DNA from: Candidatus Poribacteria bacterium
GTDB lineage: Bacteria > Poribacteria > WGA-4E > WGA-3G
Assembly (NCBI GenBank): GCA_009843785.1
Contig: VYCT01000082.1
Span: forward strand, 1-53,855
Reading direction: 5' to 3'
Length of the DNA: 53,855 nt
Shown piece by piece: positions 34,968-43,688 of the stretch; positions within the stretch are counted from its first letter, which is position 1; each line of letters starts with the position of its first letter. The notes below the pieces were generated by a model, which made no database searches, was not told the DNA's origin, and saw only the letters and a program-made list of their open reading frames with translations. Both the position numbers and the translations under genes were made by a program.

Positions 34968-37187
34968 TTAACTCGCGAATAGGCCAGGAGACATTGTGCT
35001 TGGAGCCTGGGGCAAGCCAATGAGATCAGATAGAGTTTGGGTTTGCTCCTCTGTTTGGACTTGCTTCTCTGGTTGTGGGGACCTTGCAGCGAAGTTTTCA
35101 AATGGATACTGTTTCATTTGGGTTTGAAATTCAAGCAGGTTTTCCGCCATAGATGAAGTACGGACTTCCTCCTCTCGTTGTCTTAACATTGAAGCAATAT
35201 TCCTTGGTAATTTAAGACCTGTTTTCTCCTCAAAACCTTCTACGCCTTGATAGGCTTTACCAAAAACAGCAGTAATATCTATACCTTTGTCCGCTGCATC
35301 TTTTAAGCTTGCTTCGGCTTTGTCCCATCTTCGTTCGCGCAACCAAGCCATTGCGCGATTGTAATAGGCTGGTGCATAATCGGGATTCAATCTTAGTACC
35401 CTCGTATAGTCTTCCCGTGCTCGAACAAAATCATTATTGCTGAAACAAGCTAGACCGCGATTGTGATAAAATGCTGGATCATTTGGATTCAATTCTATCG
35501 CCTTACTATAATTTTCTATAGCAGCGTCAAAATCGCCATCGTTACTGTAAATGTTGCCAAGGTTGTTATAAGCTACAGCATTATCCCGTTCCAATTTTAT
35601 CGCCTTATTTAAGTCATTAATTGCTAAATTCACTTCACCTATATCACCATAAGTAACACCGCGATTGACATAGGCTCTAACATGTTCAGGATTGATCTCT
35701 ATTGTTTTTGTATAGTCTTTGATAGCCAAATCAAGTTTTCCCATACTATTGTAACCAATAGCACGATTGAAATAGATATCCGGATGATTGAGACCAAGCT
35801 CTATTGCCTTCGTACAGTCAATGACAGCTTTGTCAACCTCGCCTATAAGACCGTAAACTGCTCCCCGACTGGCATAGGTACTCGCATCATTAGGATTGAG
35901 CTGGACGGACACCGTATAATCTTTAATAGCCGAGTCAAAATCACTCTTGAGTAAATAAACATTGCCTCGATTATGATAGGGTACAGCAAACTTTGGATAT
36001 ATTTGTATCGCAGTAGTATAATCTGCGATAGCATTGTCAAATTTGTCTTTGAGACTATAAGCGATGCCACGATTAATATAGGATGGAACATGACCTGGTT
36101 GATTTTGAATAACCGTAGTATAATCTATAATGGCTAAATCAAATTCCTCTCTTCTGCTATAAGCAATACCACGATTAAAATAGCACTCGGCGTGATTTGG
36201 AACATGTCGAATTACTTCCGTATAGTCCGCGATAGCATTGTCAAATTCACCTTTACTGCTATAAGTGTTGCCTCGCTCATAATAGGCATTGAGATAATTG
36301 GGTTGCAATCCTATTGCGTTTGTATAGTTTGCAATAGCTAAGTCGAAATTGTTTTTGTTACTGAAAGCCATGCCGAGAATGAGATATGCATCTGCCGCTT
36401 TCGGATTGTATTCTATTGCTTTTTGGCAGTCTGCGATAGCAGAATCAAAATCGCCTTTGAGACTATAAGCAATCGCGCGAGTGACATAAGGACGAGCAGC
36501 ATTCGGATTGTATTCTATCACTTTTTGATAGTCGGCAATAGCAGCATCATAATCTTGCTTAAGTACGTACGTGCCCGCTCGAATTACATAGACTTCAATA
36601 TAATCCGGTTTCAGTTCTAATGTTTTTGTATAGTCTGCAATAGCACTATCAACTTCCCCTTTACTGCTATAAGCGTTCCCGCGAGCAGCATAGGCGTTAG
36701 CATCAGGCTTGAGTCGTATTGCCTTGCTATAGTCCATAATGGCAAAGTCAACCTCATCTTTGCTGCTATAAGCATTCCCGCGAATTAAGTAGGCATCAGC
36801 AGCATCGGGATTAAGCTGTATTGCCTTATCACAATCTTCAATGGCACGATTAAACTCGTCTTTTATAACATAAGAATTTCCGCGATAATAATACGCCTCG
36901 GCATAGTTCGGCTCGTATTGGATCGCCTTGGTGAAATCCTCAATCGCCTTGTCAATGTCCCCTTTAGCACCATGTGCTATACCCCGGTGATAATAGGCTT
37001 CAGCAGGCTGTCCAGTGAGTCTTATCGCAGTGTTATAGTCCTCAATAGCAAGATCAAGCTTGCCCATATCACGGTGAAAATTGCCGCGCCGAATATAGGC
37101 ATCGACGAAATCCACTTTCAATTCAATGGCTCTGTTAAGATGCTTGATGGCGTGCTCATAACGATCCAATTCGGTTTGAGTAGCCAT
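34968..37187 (-). CDS. Large tetratricopeptide-repeat protein
   Basis: A 739-residue cytoplasmic protein made of about 17 near-canonical 34-residue TPR units (A-Y-x-x-R-G-x-x-Y-x-x-x-G-x-x-D-x-A-I-x-D-Y-x-x-A-I-x-L-x-P). They form a long superhelical scaffold. The tail (about 620-739) leaves the repeat pattern with G-I-D-I-T-A-V-F and G-L-K-L-P-R-N-I-A-S-M-L-R, then a Q/E-rich linker. GAGGAG precedes the ATG. It lies 19 nt after the FRG gene and 93 nt before the WD40 gene, so the three are probably one transcript. It likely bridges the other two proteins, though this is inference. Its DNA shows about 102-bp tandem repeats. Confidence 0.88.
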   Translation of the reverse strand: MATQTELDRYEHAIKHLNRAIELKVDFVDAYIRRGNFHRDMGKLDLAIEDYNTAIRLTGQPAEAYYHRGIAHGAKGDIDKAIEDFTKAIQYEPNYAEAYYYRGNSYVIKDEFNRAIEDCDKAIQLNPDAADAYLIRGNAYSSKDEVDFAIMDYSKAIRLKPDANAYAARGNAYSSKGEVDSAIADYTKTLELKPDYIEVYVIRAGTYVLKQDYDAAIADYQKVIEYNPNAARPYVTRAIAYSLKGDFDSAIADCQKAIEYNPKAADAYLILGMAFSNKNNFDLAIANYTNAIGLQPNYLNAYYERGNTYSSKGEFDNAIADYTEVIRHVPNHAECYFNRGIAYSRREEFDLAIIDYTTVIQNQPGHVPSYINRGIAYSLKDKFDNAIADYTTAIQIYPKFAVPYHNRGNVYLLKSDFDSAIKDYTVSVQLNPNDASTYASRGAVYGLIGEVDKAVIDCTKAIELGLNHPDIYFNRAIGYNSMGKLDLAIKDYTKTIEINPEHVRAYVNRGVTYGDIGEVNLAINDLNKAIKLERDNAVAYNNLGNIYSNDGDFDAAIENYSKAIELNPNDPAFYHNRGLACFSNNDFVRAREDYTRVLRLNPDYAPAYYNRAMAWLRERRWDKAEASLKDAADKGIDITAVFGKAYQGVEGFEEKTGLKLPRNIASMLRQREEEVRTSSMAENLLEFQTQMKQYPFENFAARSPQPEKQVQTEEQTQTLSDLIGLPQAPSTMSPGLFAS

Positions 37188-37206
37188 TTCCTGAATCTCC
37201 TCACTG

Positions 37207-37881
37207 TTAGTTGGCGGTTAAGAAAGACTTATAAAACGCTACATAAGCTTCCAAATGGTTTTCCTGATATGTAATAAAACCGTGAATATCATTGTAGATC
37301 GTTTCAGTAGATACATCATACTCCGTTCGCAAGTGTTCTAGCATGGGGATTTTGAGACTTGACGGAATATTGATGACATCGTTATTATTAGGTCTGATAA
37401 ATCCCTCAGGTGGTCGAACAAACACGCTACTTTGAGCAACAACACGGTTTATTGACTCCGGAGGTTCTTTGATAAATGGACGTATCAGTTCTCCTTTTTG
37501 AAAGATAATCCTGCCGTCTTCGCTAGAAAATTTTTCACAAGCAAAGAAAAGTGCAACACAGCAATCCGTCGTGAAATCTATGAGATTAGTTTTCCCACCA
37601 TAGTGTTGCATTTCGGCGAGAAGTTCACAATTGCTGCTTGTTCTACGAAGATACTTTTCCGCCTCCTCCAGCATCCCTTTTTGGACTACCTCTATATCAA
37701 ATTGTTCTGTTTCAACATCAAATTCTTTGTGTTCAAGAAAGACGCGATAGAGGTTTGAGGAAACTGTCTCAAAGTGTTTTGATTCTCCGCGGTAGATGTA
37801 CTCCCCGGCATCCGTCTTTTCTTCTATTTGCCGGAGTATTTCATCAACTGTGTTTGGTGCGTTTTGGTTTTCTCTATCCAT
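37207..37881 (-). CDS. FRG-domain protein
   Basis: A 224-residue protein with the FRG-domain hallmarks: Y-I-Y-R-G-E-S (about 29-35), a central M-Q-H-Y-G-G-K-T-N-L-I-D-F-T-T-D (about 105-120), A-L-F-F-A-C, and a later V-A-Q-S-S-V-F-V. The FRG family has no established biochemical activity; members occur in phages, plasmids and accessory gene clusters. No membrane segment is seen. AAAGGAAAG lies directly upstream of the ATG, and a consensus-like promoter is 34 bp before it. It is the first gene of the operon with the TPR and WD40/pseudo-trypsin genes. Confidence 0.85.
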   Translation of the reverse strand: MDRENQNAPNTVDEILRQIEEKTDAGEYIYRGESKHFETVSSNLYRVFLEHKEFDVETEQFDIEVVQKGMLEEAEKYLRRTSSNCELLAEMQHYGGKTNLIDFTTDCCVALFFACEKFSSEDGRIIFQKGELIRPFIKEPPESINRVVAQSSVFVRPPEGFIRPNNNDVINIPSSLKIPMLEHLRTEYDVSTETIYNDIHGFITYQENHLEAYVAFYKSFLTAN

Positions 37882-37914
37882 TCACTTTCCTTTACAATTG
37901 CGATGCTGCCTAAA

Positions 37915-37943
37915 AGGATAACATGTTTTGTGAAGGATGTCAA
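37915..37943 (-). promoter_or_regulatory. Promoter of the FRG-TPR-WD40 operon
   Basis: On the minus strand TTGACA (37943-37938) and TATCCT (37920-37915) are 17 bp apart, 34 bp before the FRG start. It is the only convincing promoter seen for the three genes. Confidence 0.7.
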
Positions 37944-37967
37944 CCGAATTTAATACGCTCCAAAATC

Positions 37968-37990
37968 GGGGTTACAAACCCCTCCTACAG
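37968..37990. repeat. Short hairpin with TCCTACAG tail
   Basis: GGGGT (37968-37972) pairs with ACCCC (37978-37982) and is followed by TCCTACAG. It lies between the two divergent promoters of this gap and shares its tail with the hairpin at 30709-30731. Confidence 0.45.
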
Positions 37991-37998
37991 CATTTCTC

Positions 37999-38027
37999 TT
38001 GAATTATTCCGTGTAAAGTGCTATGCT
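37999..38027 (+). promoter_or_regulatory. Promoter for the third sulfatase
   Basis: TTGAAT (37999-38004) and TATGCT (38022-38027) are spaced by 17 bp, 34 bp before the ATG at 38062. Confidence 0.6.
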
Positions 38028-38061
38028 GATTTTATCAACAAATACATACAAAGGAAATAAT

Positions 38062-39576
38062 ATGGGAACCGAAACCAGACCTAATATCTTACTTATCACC
38101 AGCGATCAGCAGCATTGGAACACTTTGGGATGTCTCAACCCCGAAATTCAGACGCCTTACTTGGATACATTAGCACAGCAAGGGACGCTCTTTAACAGAG
38201 CCTACTGCCCGAATCCCACTTGTACACCGACGCGCGCATCTATTATCACTGGAAAGTATCCGAGTCAACACGGTGCCTGGTCTCTCGGTACCAAACTTTC
38301 TGAAGCCGAACATACCGTCGGTGAAGACTTCGTGGACGCAGACTATCGGACTGCCTTGGTCGGAAAAGCACACTTTCAACCGCTCCACGGGACTGAGGAA
38401 TTTCCGTCTCTCGAATCCTATCCGATTCTCCAAGATTTAGATTTCTGGCGGAGTTTCGACGAACCGTTTTATGGCTTTGAACACGTTGAATTGGCGCGCA
38501 ATCACGCCGACGAAGCACATGTCGGACAGCACTATGCTATCTGGATGGAAGAGAACGGCTGCACCAATTGGCGCGACTATTTTGCACCACCGACAGGGAA
38601 CACCCGCGGGCAATATCGAAAGTGGCCCATCCCAGAGGAATACCATTACGATACATGGATTGCGGAACGCACAAACGCACTCATGGAGGCGTACCAACAA
38701 AATGGCGAGAACTTTTTTCTTTGGGCGAGTTTCTTCGATCCACATCCGAAATATCTTGTGCCGGAACCGTGGGATACGATGTATGACCCAGCAGAATTGA
38801 CAGTGCCTTCTGTGACGGAGGGAGAGCATGATAATAATCCACTGCATTTCCAATTAACACAGCAGGAAAAGCCTGATTTCTCTGCTTGGCGCGAAAGTGG
38901 TAAAGGGGTACACGGTTTCAGGTCACATTTACGGGATCGGGATGAACTTGCTAAAGACATTGCCGTCTACTACGGTATGGTGAGTCTGATGGACAAGTAC
39001 ATCGGGCAAATTTTAGCGAAACTCGACGAGCTCGGACTTGCAGATAATACGCTGGTTGTGTTCACATCGGATCATGGACATTTTTACGGACAGCACGGTT
39101 TGATCGCAAAAGGGGCGTTCCACTACGAGGATGTCATCCGAGTGCCGTTCATCGTGCGGTATCCGGGTGTTGTGCCTGCGGGTCAGCAATCGGAGGCGTT
39201 GCAGACATTGGTGGATTTAGCACCTTCGTTCTTGAGTGCCACCGGTATTGATATTCCGCGTCCGATGACCGGTGTAGATCAGATGCCGGTCTGGTCAGGT
39301 CAAGCGGAACAGGCACGCGATCATATCCTCGTTGAGAACCGTCACGAACCGACAACGGTACACGTGAAAACCTACGTCGATGATCGCTATAAACTGACCG
39401 TCTACTACAACCGAGACTATGGTGAGTTGTTTGATCTGAAAACGGATCCTGGAGAGATCAATAATCTCTGGAATTCGGCTGAACATGCCGAATTGAAGGC
39501 AGATTTGGTTATGAAATTGCTGTTCGCAGAGATGGGAAAAGAGCCGTTGTGGATGCCGCGAACTGCAGGGGCGTAA
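38062..39576 (+). CDS. Sulfatase, type I (formylglycine)
   Basis: A 504-residue sulfatase with R-P-N-I-L-L-I-T-S-D-Q-Q (metal Asp), maturation motif C54-T-P-T-R58 followed by A-S-I-I-T-G-K-Y-P-S, and F-T-S-D-H-G-H-F-Y-G-Q-H-G for the second metal site. No signal peptide is evident. An upstream in-frame ATG at 38023 is possible, but 38062 has AAAGGAAA just before it and is favoured. It is divergent from the FRG operon and convergent with the ATPase gene. The substrate is unknown; it differs clearly from the other two sulfatases in the central insert. Confidence 0.93.
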   Translation: MGTETRPNILLITSDQQHWNTLGCLNPEIQTPYLDTLAQQGTLFNRAYCPNPTCTPTRASIITGKYPSQHGAWSLGTKLSEAEHTVGEDFVDADYRTALVGKAHFQPLHGTEEFPSLESYPILQDLDFWRSFDEPFYGFEHVELARNHADEAHVGQHYAIWMEENGCTNWRDYFAPPTGNTRGQYRKWPIPEEYHYDTWIAERTNALMEAYQQNGENFFLWASFFDPHPKYLVPEPWDTMYDPAELTVPSVTEGEHDNNPLHFQLTQQEKPDFSAWRESGKGVHGFRSHLRDRDELAKDIAVYYGMVSLMDKYIGQILAKLDELGLADNTLVVFTSDHGHFYGQHGLIAKGAFHYEDVIRVPFIVRYPGVVPAGQQSEALQTLVDLAPSFLSATGIDIPRPMTGVDQMPVWSGQAEQARDHILVENRHEPTTVHVKTYVDDRYKLTVYYNRDYGELFDLKTDPGEINNLWNSAEHAELKADLVMKLLFAEMGKEPLWMPRTAGA

Positions 39577-39616
39577 AAGGCGGGTAAGGTGCGGTTAAGC
39601 AGGATATGGTTTGTTG

Positions 39617-41236
39617 CTAAATGGTTGAAGGGCGTTCTTGTATCACCGGGATGACGTAACTCCGAATTTTCACACTCTCAACTGTTTCGGTCTCCAAGCG
39701 CGGCTCCGGCTCCACCCGATGATCAAATACGACATAATATCCTTCTCTCACGCCCTCCAATTTAAGATATGCGGCGAGTTGCTTTTTACCTGCTTGATAG
39801 CGGCTGGCACCTCTCCAAACTTTCGTTTCGACAATATATTTTCGCTGATTGTGGGTAATGATGAGGTCCATCCGTCCGCGCCCGGTTTGCACCTCAATGT
39901 GCATCACACCACCGACGAGCTTAACAAATTGATCAAGATAGGCAAGCAGGAGGTGTCTGCCCACAGACTCTCGTGGCGTATCTGGTACCTGCAGAATCTG
40001 GAAACTTGCACGCCCGATGAAGTCTCGGAAATTATCAAGGAGCGATACGAGGTCAATGTGTCCAGCAGGTGTGAGGTAATCGCTGAAGCCTGCATCAGTG
40101 TCTTCGGGGAGGTATTGGTGCTCTAACCCGTTTATCAGCGGTTTGAATGTCTGTAGAATGCAATAGAGATAAATCGGGTTCAGGATTTCACAGAGACCGT
40201 CAGTCCCTTTCGTAATCACGCCGTATGTAAAGAGCGCGCTGATAAGTTCATTTCGGAGGCTAAAGTGCACACTCTCCTCAGCGGCTGTGATCCTCATGAG
40301 CAGCGTCTCAAATCGGCGATCTCTGCGAATATTGGTAATCAGATGTGTAAGATTGGTATTGTCTTCTTCAAGGAGTTGCGCGTGTGCCTTTGAAAAATGT
40401 GCCATCGTGAAGGTTTCGGTTTTCGGAATGTCCAACGCTTCAGTAAGTATCTGTCCGAATCGATTCACGAGGAAAGGTTGACCAGCAGTCTGTTTGTGAA
40501 TAGACGCAATGACCTCTGGAGCGAAGGCTTGTCCCATCTCATTTGTATACTGTTGGAAGAGTTCCTGTATCTGTTCAAGTGTGAAGTTCGGCAATTTGAA
40601 TTCATCTTGGATATTGAACGGAGAGACCGATCGGTCATAGTCGAGCTGCGCGATGCTCCTGACACCCACGATACCAACGCTGTAGGGACATTGCATCTCC
40701 TCAGAGAGATAAATCTGGCGGAGCGAATACAGAAAATTGCTGATGACTGTTTTTGGAATGCCATCAAACTCATCAATGAGGAGCACAACCCTTTTGAAAG
40801 CCGGAACATCTTTGTGCGAATCACTGTCCAAAAAATTTGCGAGTTGCTTAAAAAACAGCAGCATCGAAAAATCATCGGTTAGCGTTGTATCCGCCAAAAA
40901 TTGTGTTAGTGCCTCAGAAGGCGCGCCACCGCGCTTTTCAAAAACGCTCTCAATTTGCATGCAAATCATTTGGTAGAACCGACTATAAAAAACGGCTGAC
41001 GTAGCACTGCGCATTGTTTGGAAATCCAACAGGATAGGAAAATAGGTGGGATCCTCAGCCGTGAGCGTATTAAGTGCTAATCGGAAAAAGGTCGTTTTTC
41101 CGGTCTGACGTGGTGCGAACAACACAATGTATCTGCCTGCTTTAACACGGTTGATGAAATCAGCAACCTCCGTAGTGCGCGGAACAATATAATGCTGCTC
41201 AGGACGTACACGTCCGTAGGTACCAAAACTTCTCAT
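39617..41236 (-). CDS. AAA-family ATPase with C-terminal PD-(D/E)XK nuclease-like domain
   Basis: A 539-residue protein of the AAA-ATPase-like/PDDEXK group often found as mobile or selfish genes. It has Walker A A-P-R-Q-T-G-K-T-T (about 41-49), Walker B V-V-L-L-I-D-E-F-D, a central helical/winged-helix part, and a C-terminal nuclease-like core G-R-M-D-L-I-I ... Y-I-V-E-T-K-V-W that matches D-x(n)-E-x-K. The biological role of this family is not established. The open frame extends to 41344, but ATG 41236 is preceded at 5 nt by AGGAGG and is the clear start. The upstream PhyH gene ends 34 nt before it. Confidence 0.85.
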   Translation of the reverse strand: MRSFGTYGRVRPEQHYIVPRTTEVADFINRVKAGRYIVLFAPRQTGKTTFFRLALNTLTAEDPTYFPILLDFQTMRSATSAVFYSRFYQMICMQIESVFEKRGGAPSEALTQFLADTTLTDDFSMLLFFKQLANFLDSDSHKDVPAFKRVVLLIDEFDGIPKTVISNFLYSLRQIYLSEEMQCPYSVGIVGVRSIAQLDYDRSVSPFNIQDEFKLPNFTLEQIQELFQQYTNEMGQAFAPEVIASIHKQTAGQPFLVNRFGQILTEALDIPKTETFTMAHFSKAHAQLLEEDNTNLTHLITNIRRDRRFETLLMRITAAEESVHFSLRNELISALFTYGVITKGTDGLCEILNPIYLYCILQTFKPLINGLEHQYLPEDTDAGFSDYLTPAGHIDLVSLLDNFRDFIGRASFQILQVPDTPRESVGRHLLLAYLDQFVKLVGGVMHIEVQTGRGRMDLIITHNQRKYIVETKVWRGASRYQAGKKQLAAYLKLEGVREGYYVVFDHRVEPEPRLETETVESVKIRSYVIPVIQERPSTI

Positions 41237-41270
41237 TTTTCCTCCTGCAAAACGCTGGATATTATGAGGT

Positions 41271-42089
41271 TTAATACCGACGTCTCCAGTGCCAACTGTC
41301 ACTCCCTGAAATAAGCGGACGGATGTCTTCTGGCAAGGTCTCAATAAATTCAGGGCTGACTTCGTTGCCGGGCCATTCGCGTACCATCGGAGGTGTGTAA
41401 CCGGAGATGAGGATGACGCGCTCTTTGTCGCTACGGATGGCAGTGGTACTGTGAATCAACGCTTCGGCGAAAAGCAGGACGGAACCGGCTGTTGCTTCGA
41501 CCTGGTAGATGAGTTTGTCATCGGAGAGTGCCGCTTCGATCATCTCATTCTGATTCCACGTTAATCGGTGGCTTCCGGGTATGACACATGTCCCACCGTC
41601 ATCGGGACCGACATCGGTGAGGTAGGCGAGCGTCTTGACAAAAATGCAGTGGAATTTGTTCTGCTCTATATAGGTGCCCCACCCGTGTTGCGTCCCGCGA
41701 TGAAACCCTGTCGGGTTATAGCGGCGTTTGTGGAGTTCGTCCAATTCTGTCTCTGGGTTACGACTATTAATGATCGCTTCGGTCTCCTCAAGGCGTACTG
41801 CCCCGCCAACCACCTCTTCAACCAATGGCACGAGTTTTGGATGCACAGCATATTCCAATAATGCTGGGTCATATTCAACAAGATTGCCGAAAAGCACATG
41901 GTGTTCTCCGCCCGGACGCGCATAAACACGCTTAGCATCCCGATCTTCGTCGGCTTTTATTTTATAGAGTGCGTCCTTCATACGTTGAATTTCATCGCTG
42001 TTTAGGACGTTCTCTAATAGGACGAAACCATAAATGTCGAAATGGAGTCGTTGTGCTGGCGTTAGACAAACCTTTTCACCGTTTTTCAT
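41271..42089 (-). CDS. PhyH-family protein with an HxG facial triad
   Basis: A 272-residue PhyH-superfamily protein. It has the family D-G-G-T-C-V-I-P-G-S-H segment (about 164-174), distal His213 (L-I-H-S-T) and Arg224 eleven residues later, the expected 2-oxoglutarate anchor. At the first metal motif it reads G-F-H130-R-G132 instead of H-x-D, so the carboxylate ligand is missing. Loss of this Asp to Gly or Ala is the known signature of Fe/2-oxoglutarate halogenases, but many non-halogenase variants may exist. The start follows GGGGTAAG. It sits in a same-strand run with a secreted protein and another PhyH gene. Confidence 0.82.
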   Translation of the reverse strand: MKNGEKVCLTPAQRLHFDIYGFVLLENVLNSDEIQRMKDALYKIKADEDRDAKRVYARPGGEHHVLFGNLVEYDPALLEYAVHPKLVPLVEEVVGGAVRLEETEAIINSRNPETELDELHKRRYNPTGFHRGTQHGWGTYIEQNKFHCIFVKTLAYLTDVGPDDGGTCVIPGSHRLTWNQNEMIEAALSDDKLIYQVEATAGSVLLFAEALIHSTTAIRSDKERVILISGYTPPMVREWPGNEVSPEFIETLPEDIRPLISGSDSWHWRRRY

Positions 42090-42117
42090 TTCTTACCCCC
42101 ACGTTTATAAGATCGCT

Positions 42118-42867
42118 CTACAATCCGCGCTTAACTTGCCCCCAGAAAGTGGTGAGTTTTCCGTTTGGATCAACGGCGAGATCGAGTGCCTCTTCTCCTT
42201 CATAGACCAACAAATCATCAACGTAACCAGGGACAGTTATTCCCCACGTATAGAAAGCGACCCATTTGGCGACAGGACCGAGGGCAGCATTTCTAAAGGC
42301 GAGTCCCTTTTCTGGCTTGGCACCCAATGCATCGTCTCTGTCATCGCCTACGTAAAAATCAAATTCGCTTTTGCTGACATCAGCGATAATGCGGACGTAT
42401 TTCCATGTATCGGTTTCAAAATCACCAATGGGTTGCCATGCGGCACCGTCATAAAGCCGGACAATCCCGGCATCCCAGTTGATGTAGGTGCAACCATTGT
42501 TTTCGCCAAAACCATCAGCGGTGGCGACTTTGAGATTGAAACACCTGCCGCCGCCTTCAATATAGACATAGAATTCGACGGAAATAATGGGGTCTTCGGT
42601 CTCTATAGGGATCCCGATCCCGTCTCCATCCGCACCGTTTAAAATAGCGAGTGCTTTTTTATCGGTTTTGACGGTATCGCCAGAAACTTCAAAGTCGCCG
42701 CCAATTGCTTCCCAGTCTTTGGGTGGATTACCGGTGGGGAATTCCTCAAACCCAGTTCGTGCGAACACTTTTCGTGCGTCTGAGCTTCCCACGAAAACAA
42801 AGGTTAAAGCAACAATAAGCGTTAAGAGAACATATTGGTAAAAAGCAATCTGTTTATTTTGAATCAT
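42118..42867 (-). CDS. Secreted beta-sandwich-like protein, unknown function
   Basis: A 249-residue exported protein: signal peptide to about residue 31, then a jelly-roll-like domain with F-E-E-F-P-T-G-N-P-P-K-D-W and I-I-S-V-E-F-Y-V-Y-I, Y-V-R-I-I-A-D-V and V-D-D-L-L-V-Y-E-G. This pattern resembles LamG/DUF1080-type carbohydrate-binding folds. The C-terminus L-A-V-D-P-N-G-K-L-T-T-F-W-G-Q-V-K closely matches the end of the LamG protein at 52692. GAGGAG lies 8 nt before the ATG. It is flanked by two PhyH genes on the same strand, with gaps of 28 and 23 nt, so the three are probably one transcript. Confidence 0.75.
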   Translation of the reverse strand: MIQNKQIAFYQYVLLTLIVALTFVFVGSSDARKVFARTGFEEFPTGNPPKDWEAIGGDFEVSGDTVKTDKKALAILNGADGDGIGIPIETEDPIISVEFYVYIEGGGRCFNLKVATADGFGENNGCTYINWDAGIVRLYDGAAWQPIGDFETDTWKYVRIIADVSKSEFDFYVGDDRDDALGAKPEKGLAFRNAALGPVAKWVAFYTWGITVPGYVDDLLVYEGEEALDLAVDPNGKLTTFWGQVKRGL

Positions 42868-42890
42868 CTTCTATTTCTCCTCTTAGTTTT

Positions 42891-43670
42891 TTATGGCATC
42901 CAGATATTCCACTCGCCTTTTTTCTCCCATTTACGACATGCAACGCACAAACACATAAATCGAATTGCGAAACGTGGTGCAGTACCGACATTCATTGTGC
43001 CAGAATGCGGTAACAGGTGATGAAAAAACAGGACATCGCCCTGTTTAGCGACGACTTCCATCGGTTCGCCTAAATCCATTTCAGGAAAGAGTGCTCGGAC
43101 ATCGCGGACATGATTGGAGAATTTTGGGTTTTTCTTACGGAATTTGCGAATGCGCTGCGGTCCTTCGGGCCATATCAGAGTCGTTCCGCCGTGTGAAGTT
43201 GCATCGGTGAGGTAGGTTAAACTGGTCGCTCGAAACGTCCCCGGGTCCAACCGAAAATCTCGGAAATCGCCATCTAAATGCAGCGACGGGCTTTTCCATT
43301 TGGCTGAAACGGGGAATTGGTTGAGTGCCCAGATACCATCAGGACGCGGGTCTTCACAATGTGGAATTTCTGGGTATCGGGATGCGAGTTGTTTGAGAAC
43401 AGTCAGATAATCAGGGGTACAACACGCCAATACGTCCGGATTGGTAACGCCAAAAAGTTCTATGCGATTCCCGTTAGACAGCTGCTCCATGTAAAACCCA
43501 GCAAGCCCTGGACGCTTGAAATGTCCCCATGAATCTGGATCATCTGACTCCATTCCCATCATGCTCCACATCGCTGCCTCTGCTTTTGTGACAGTCTTTT
43601 GTGGAATCAATCCAGAAAGAAGTAGATAGCCTTCTTCTTCAAACCGTGCTAACTGCTGCTCTGAAAGCAT
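42891..43670 (-). CDS. Phytanoyl-CoA dioxygenase (PhyH) family protein
   Basis: A 259-residue PhyH oxygenase with the full ligand set: His131-Leu-Asp133 (S-L-H-L-D-G-D), distal His222 in L-L-P-H-S-G-T and Arg233 eleven residues on. In place of the I-P-G-S-H motif it has L-I-W-P-E-G-P, an uncommon substitution. A C-x2-C pair (C-L-C-V-A-C) lies near the C-terminus; it might bind a metal or be incidental. The start is preceded by AAGGAG. The substrate is unknown. It lies 18 nt downstream of the ppk2 gene, in the same direction. Confidence 0.88.
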   Translation of the reverse strand: MLSEQQLARFEEEGYLLLSGLIPQKTVTKAEAAMWSMMGMESDDPDSWGHFKRPGLAGFYMEQLSNGNRIELFGVTNPDVLACCTPDYLTVLKQLASRYPEIPHCEDPRPDGIWALNQFPVSAKWKSPSLHLDGDFRDFRLDPGTFRATSLTYLTDATSHGGTTLIWPEGPQRIRKFRKKNPKFSNHVRDVRALFPEMDLGEPMEVVAKQGDVLFFHHLLPHSGTMNVGTAPRFAIRFMCLCVACRKWEKKGEWNIWMP

Positions 43671-43688
43671 GGAAAGCTCCTTATCGTG

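Noticed and set aside
34968-37187. Noncoding tandem repeats of about 102 bp
   Set aside because: They are the DNA of TPR units in one long open frame.
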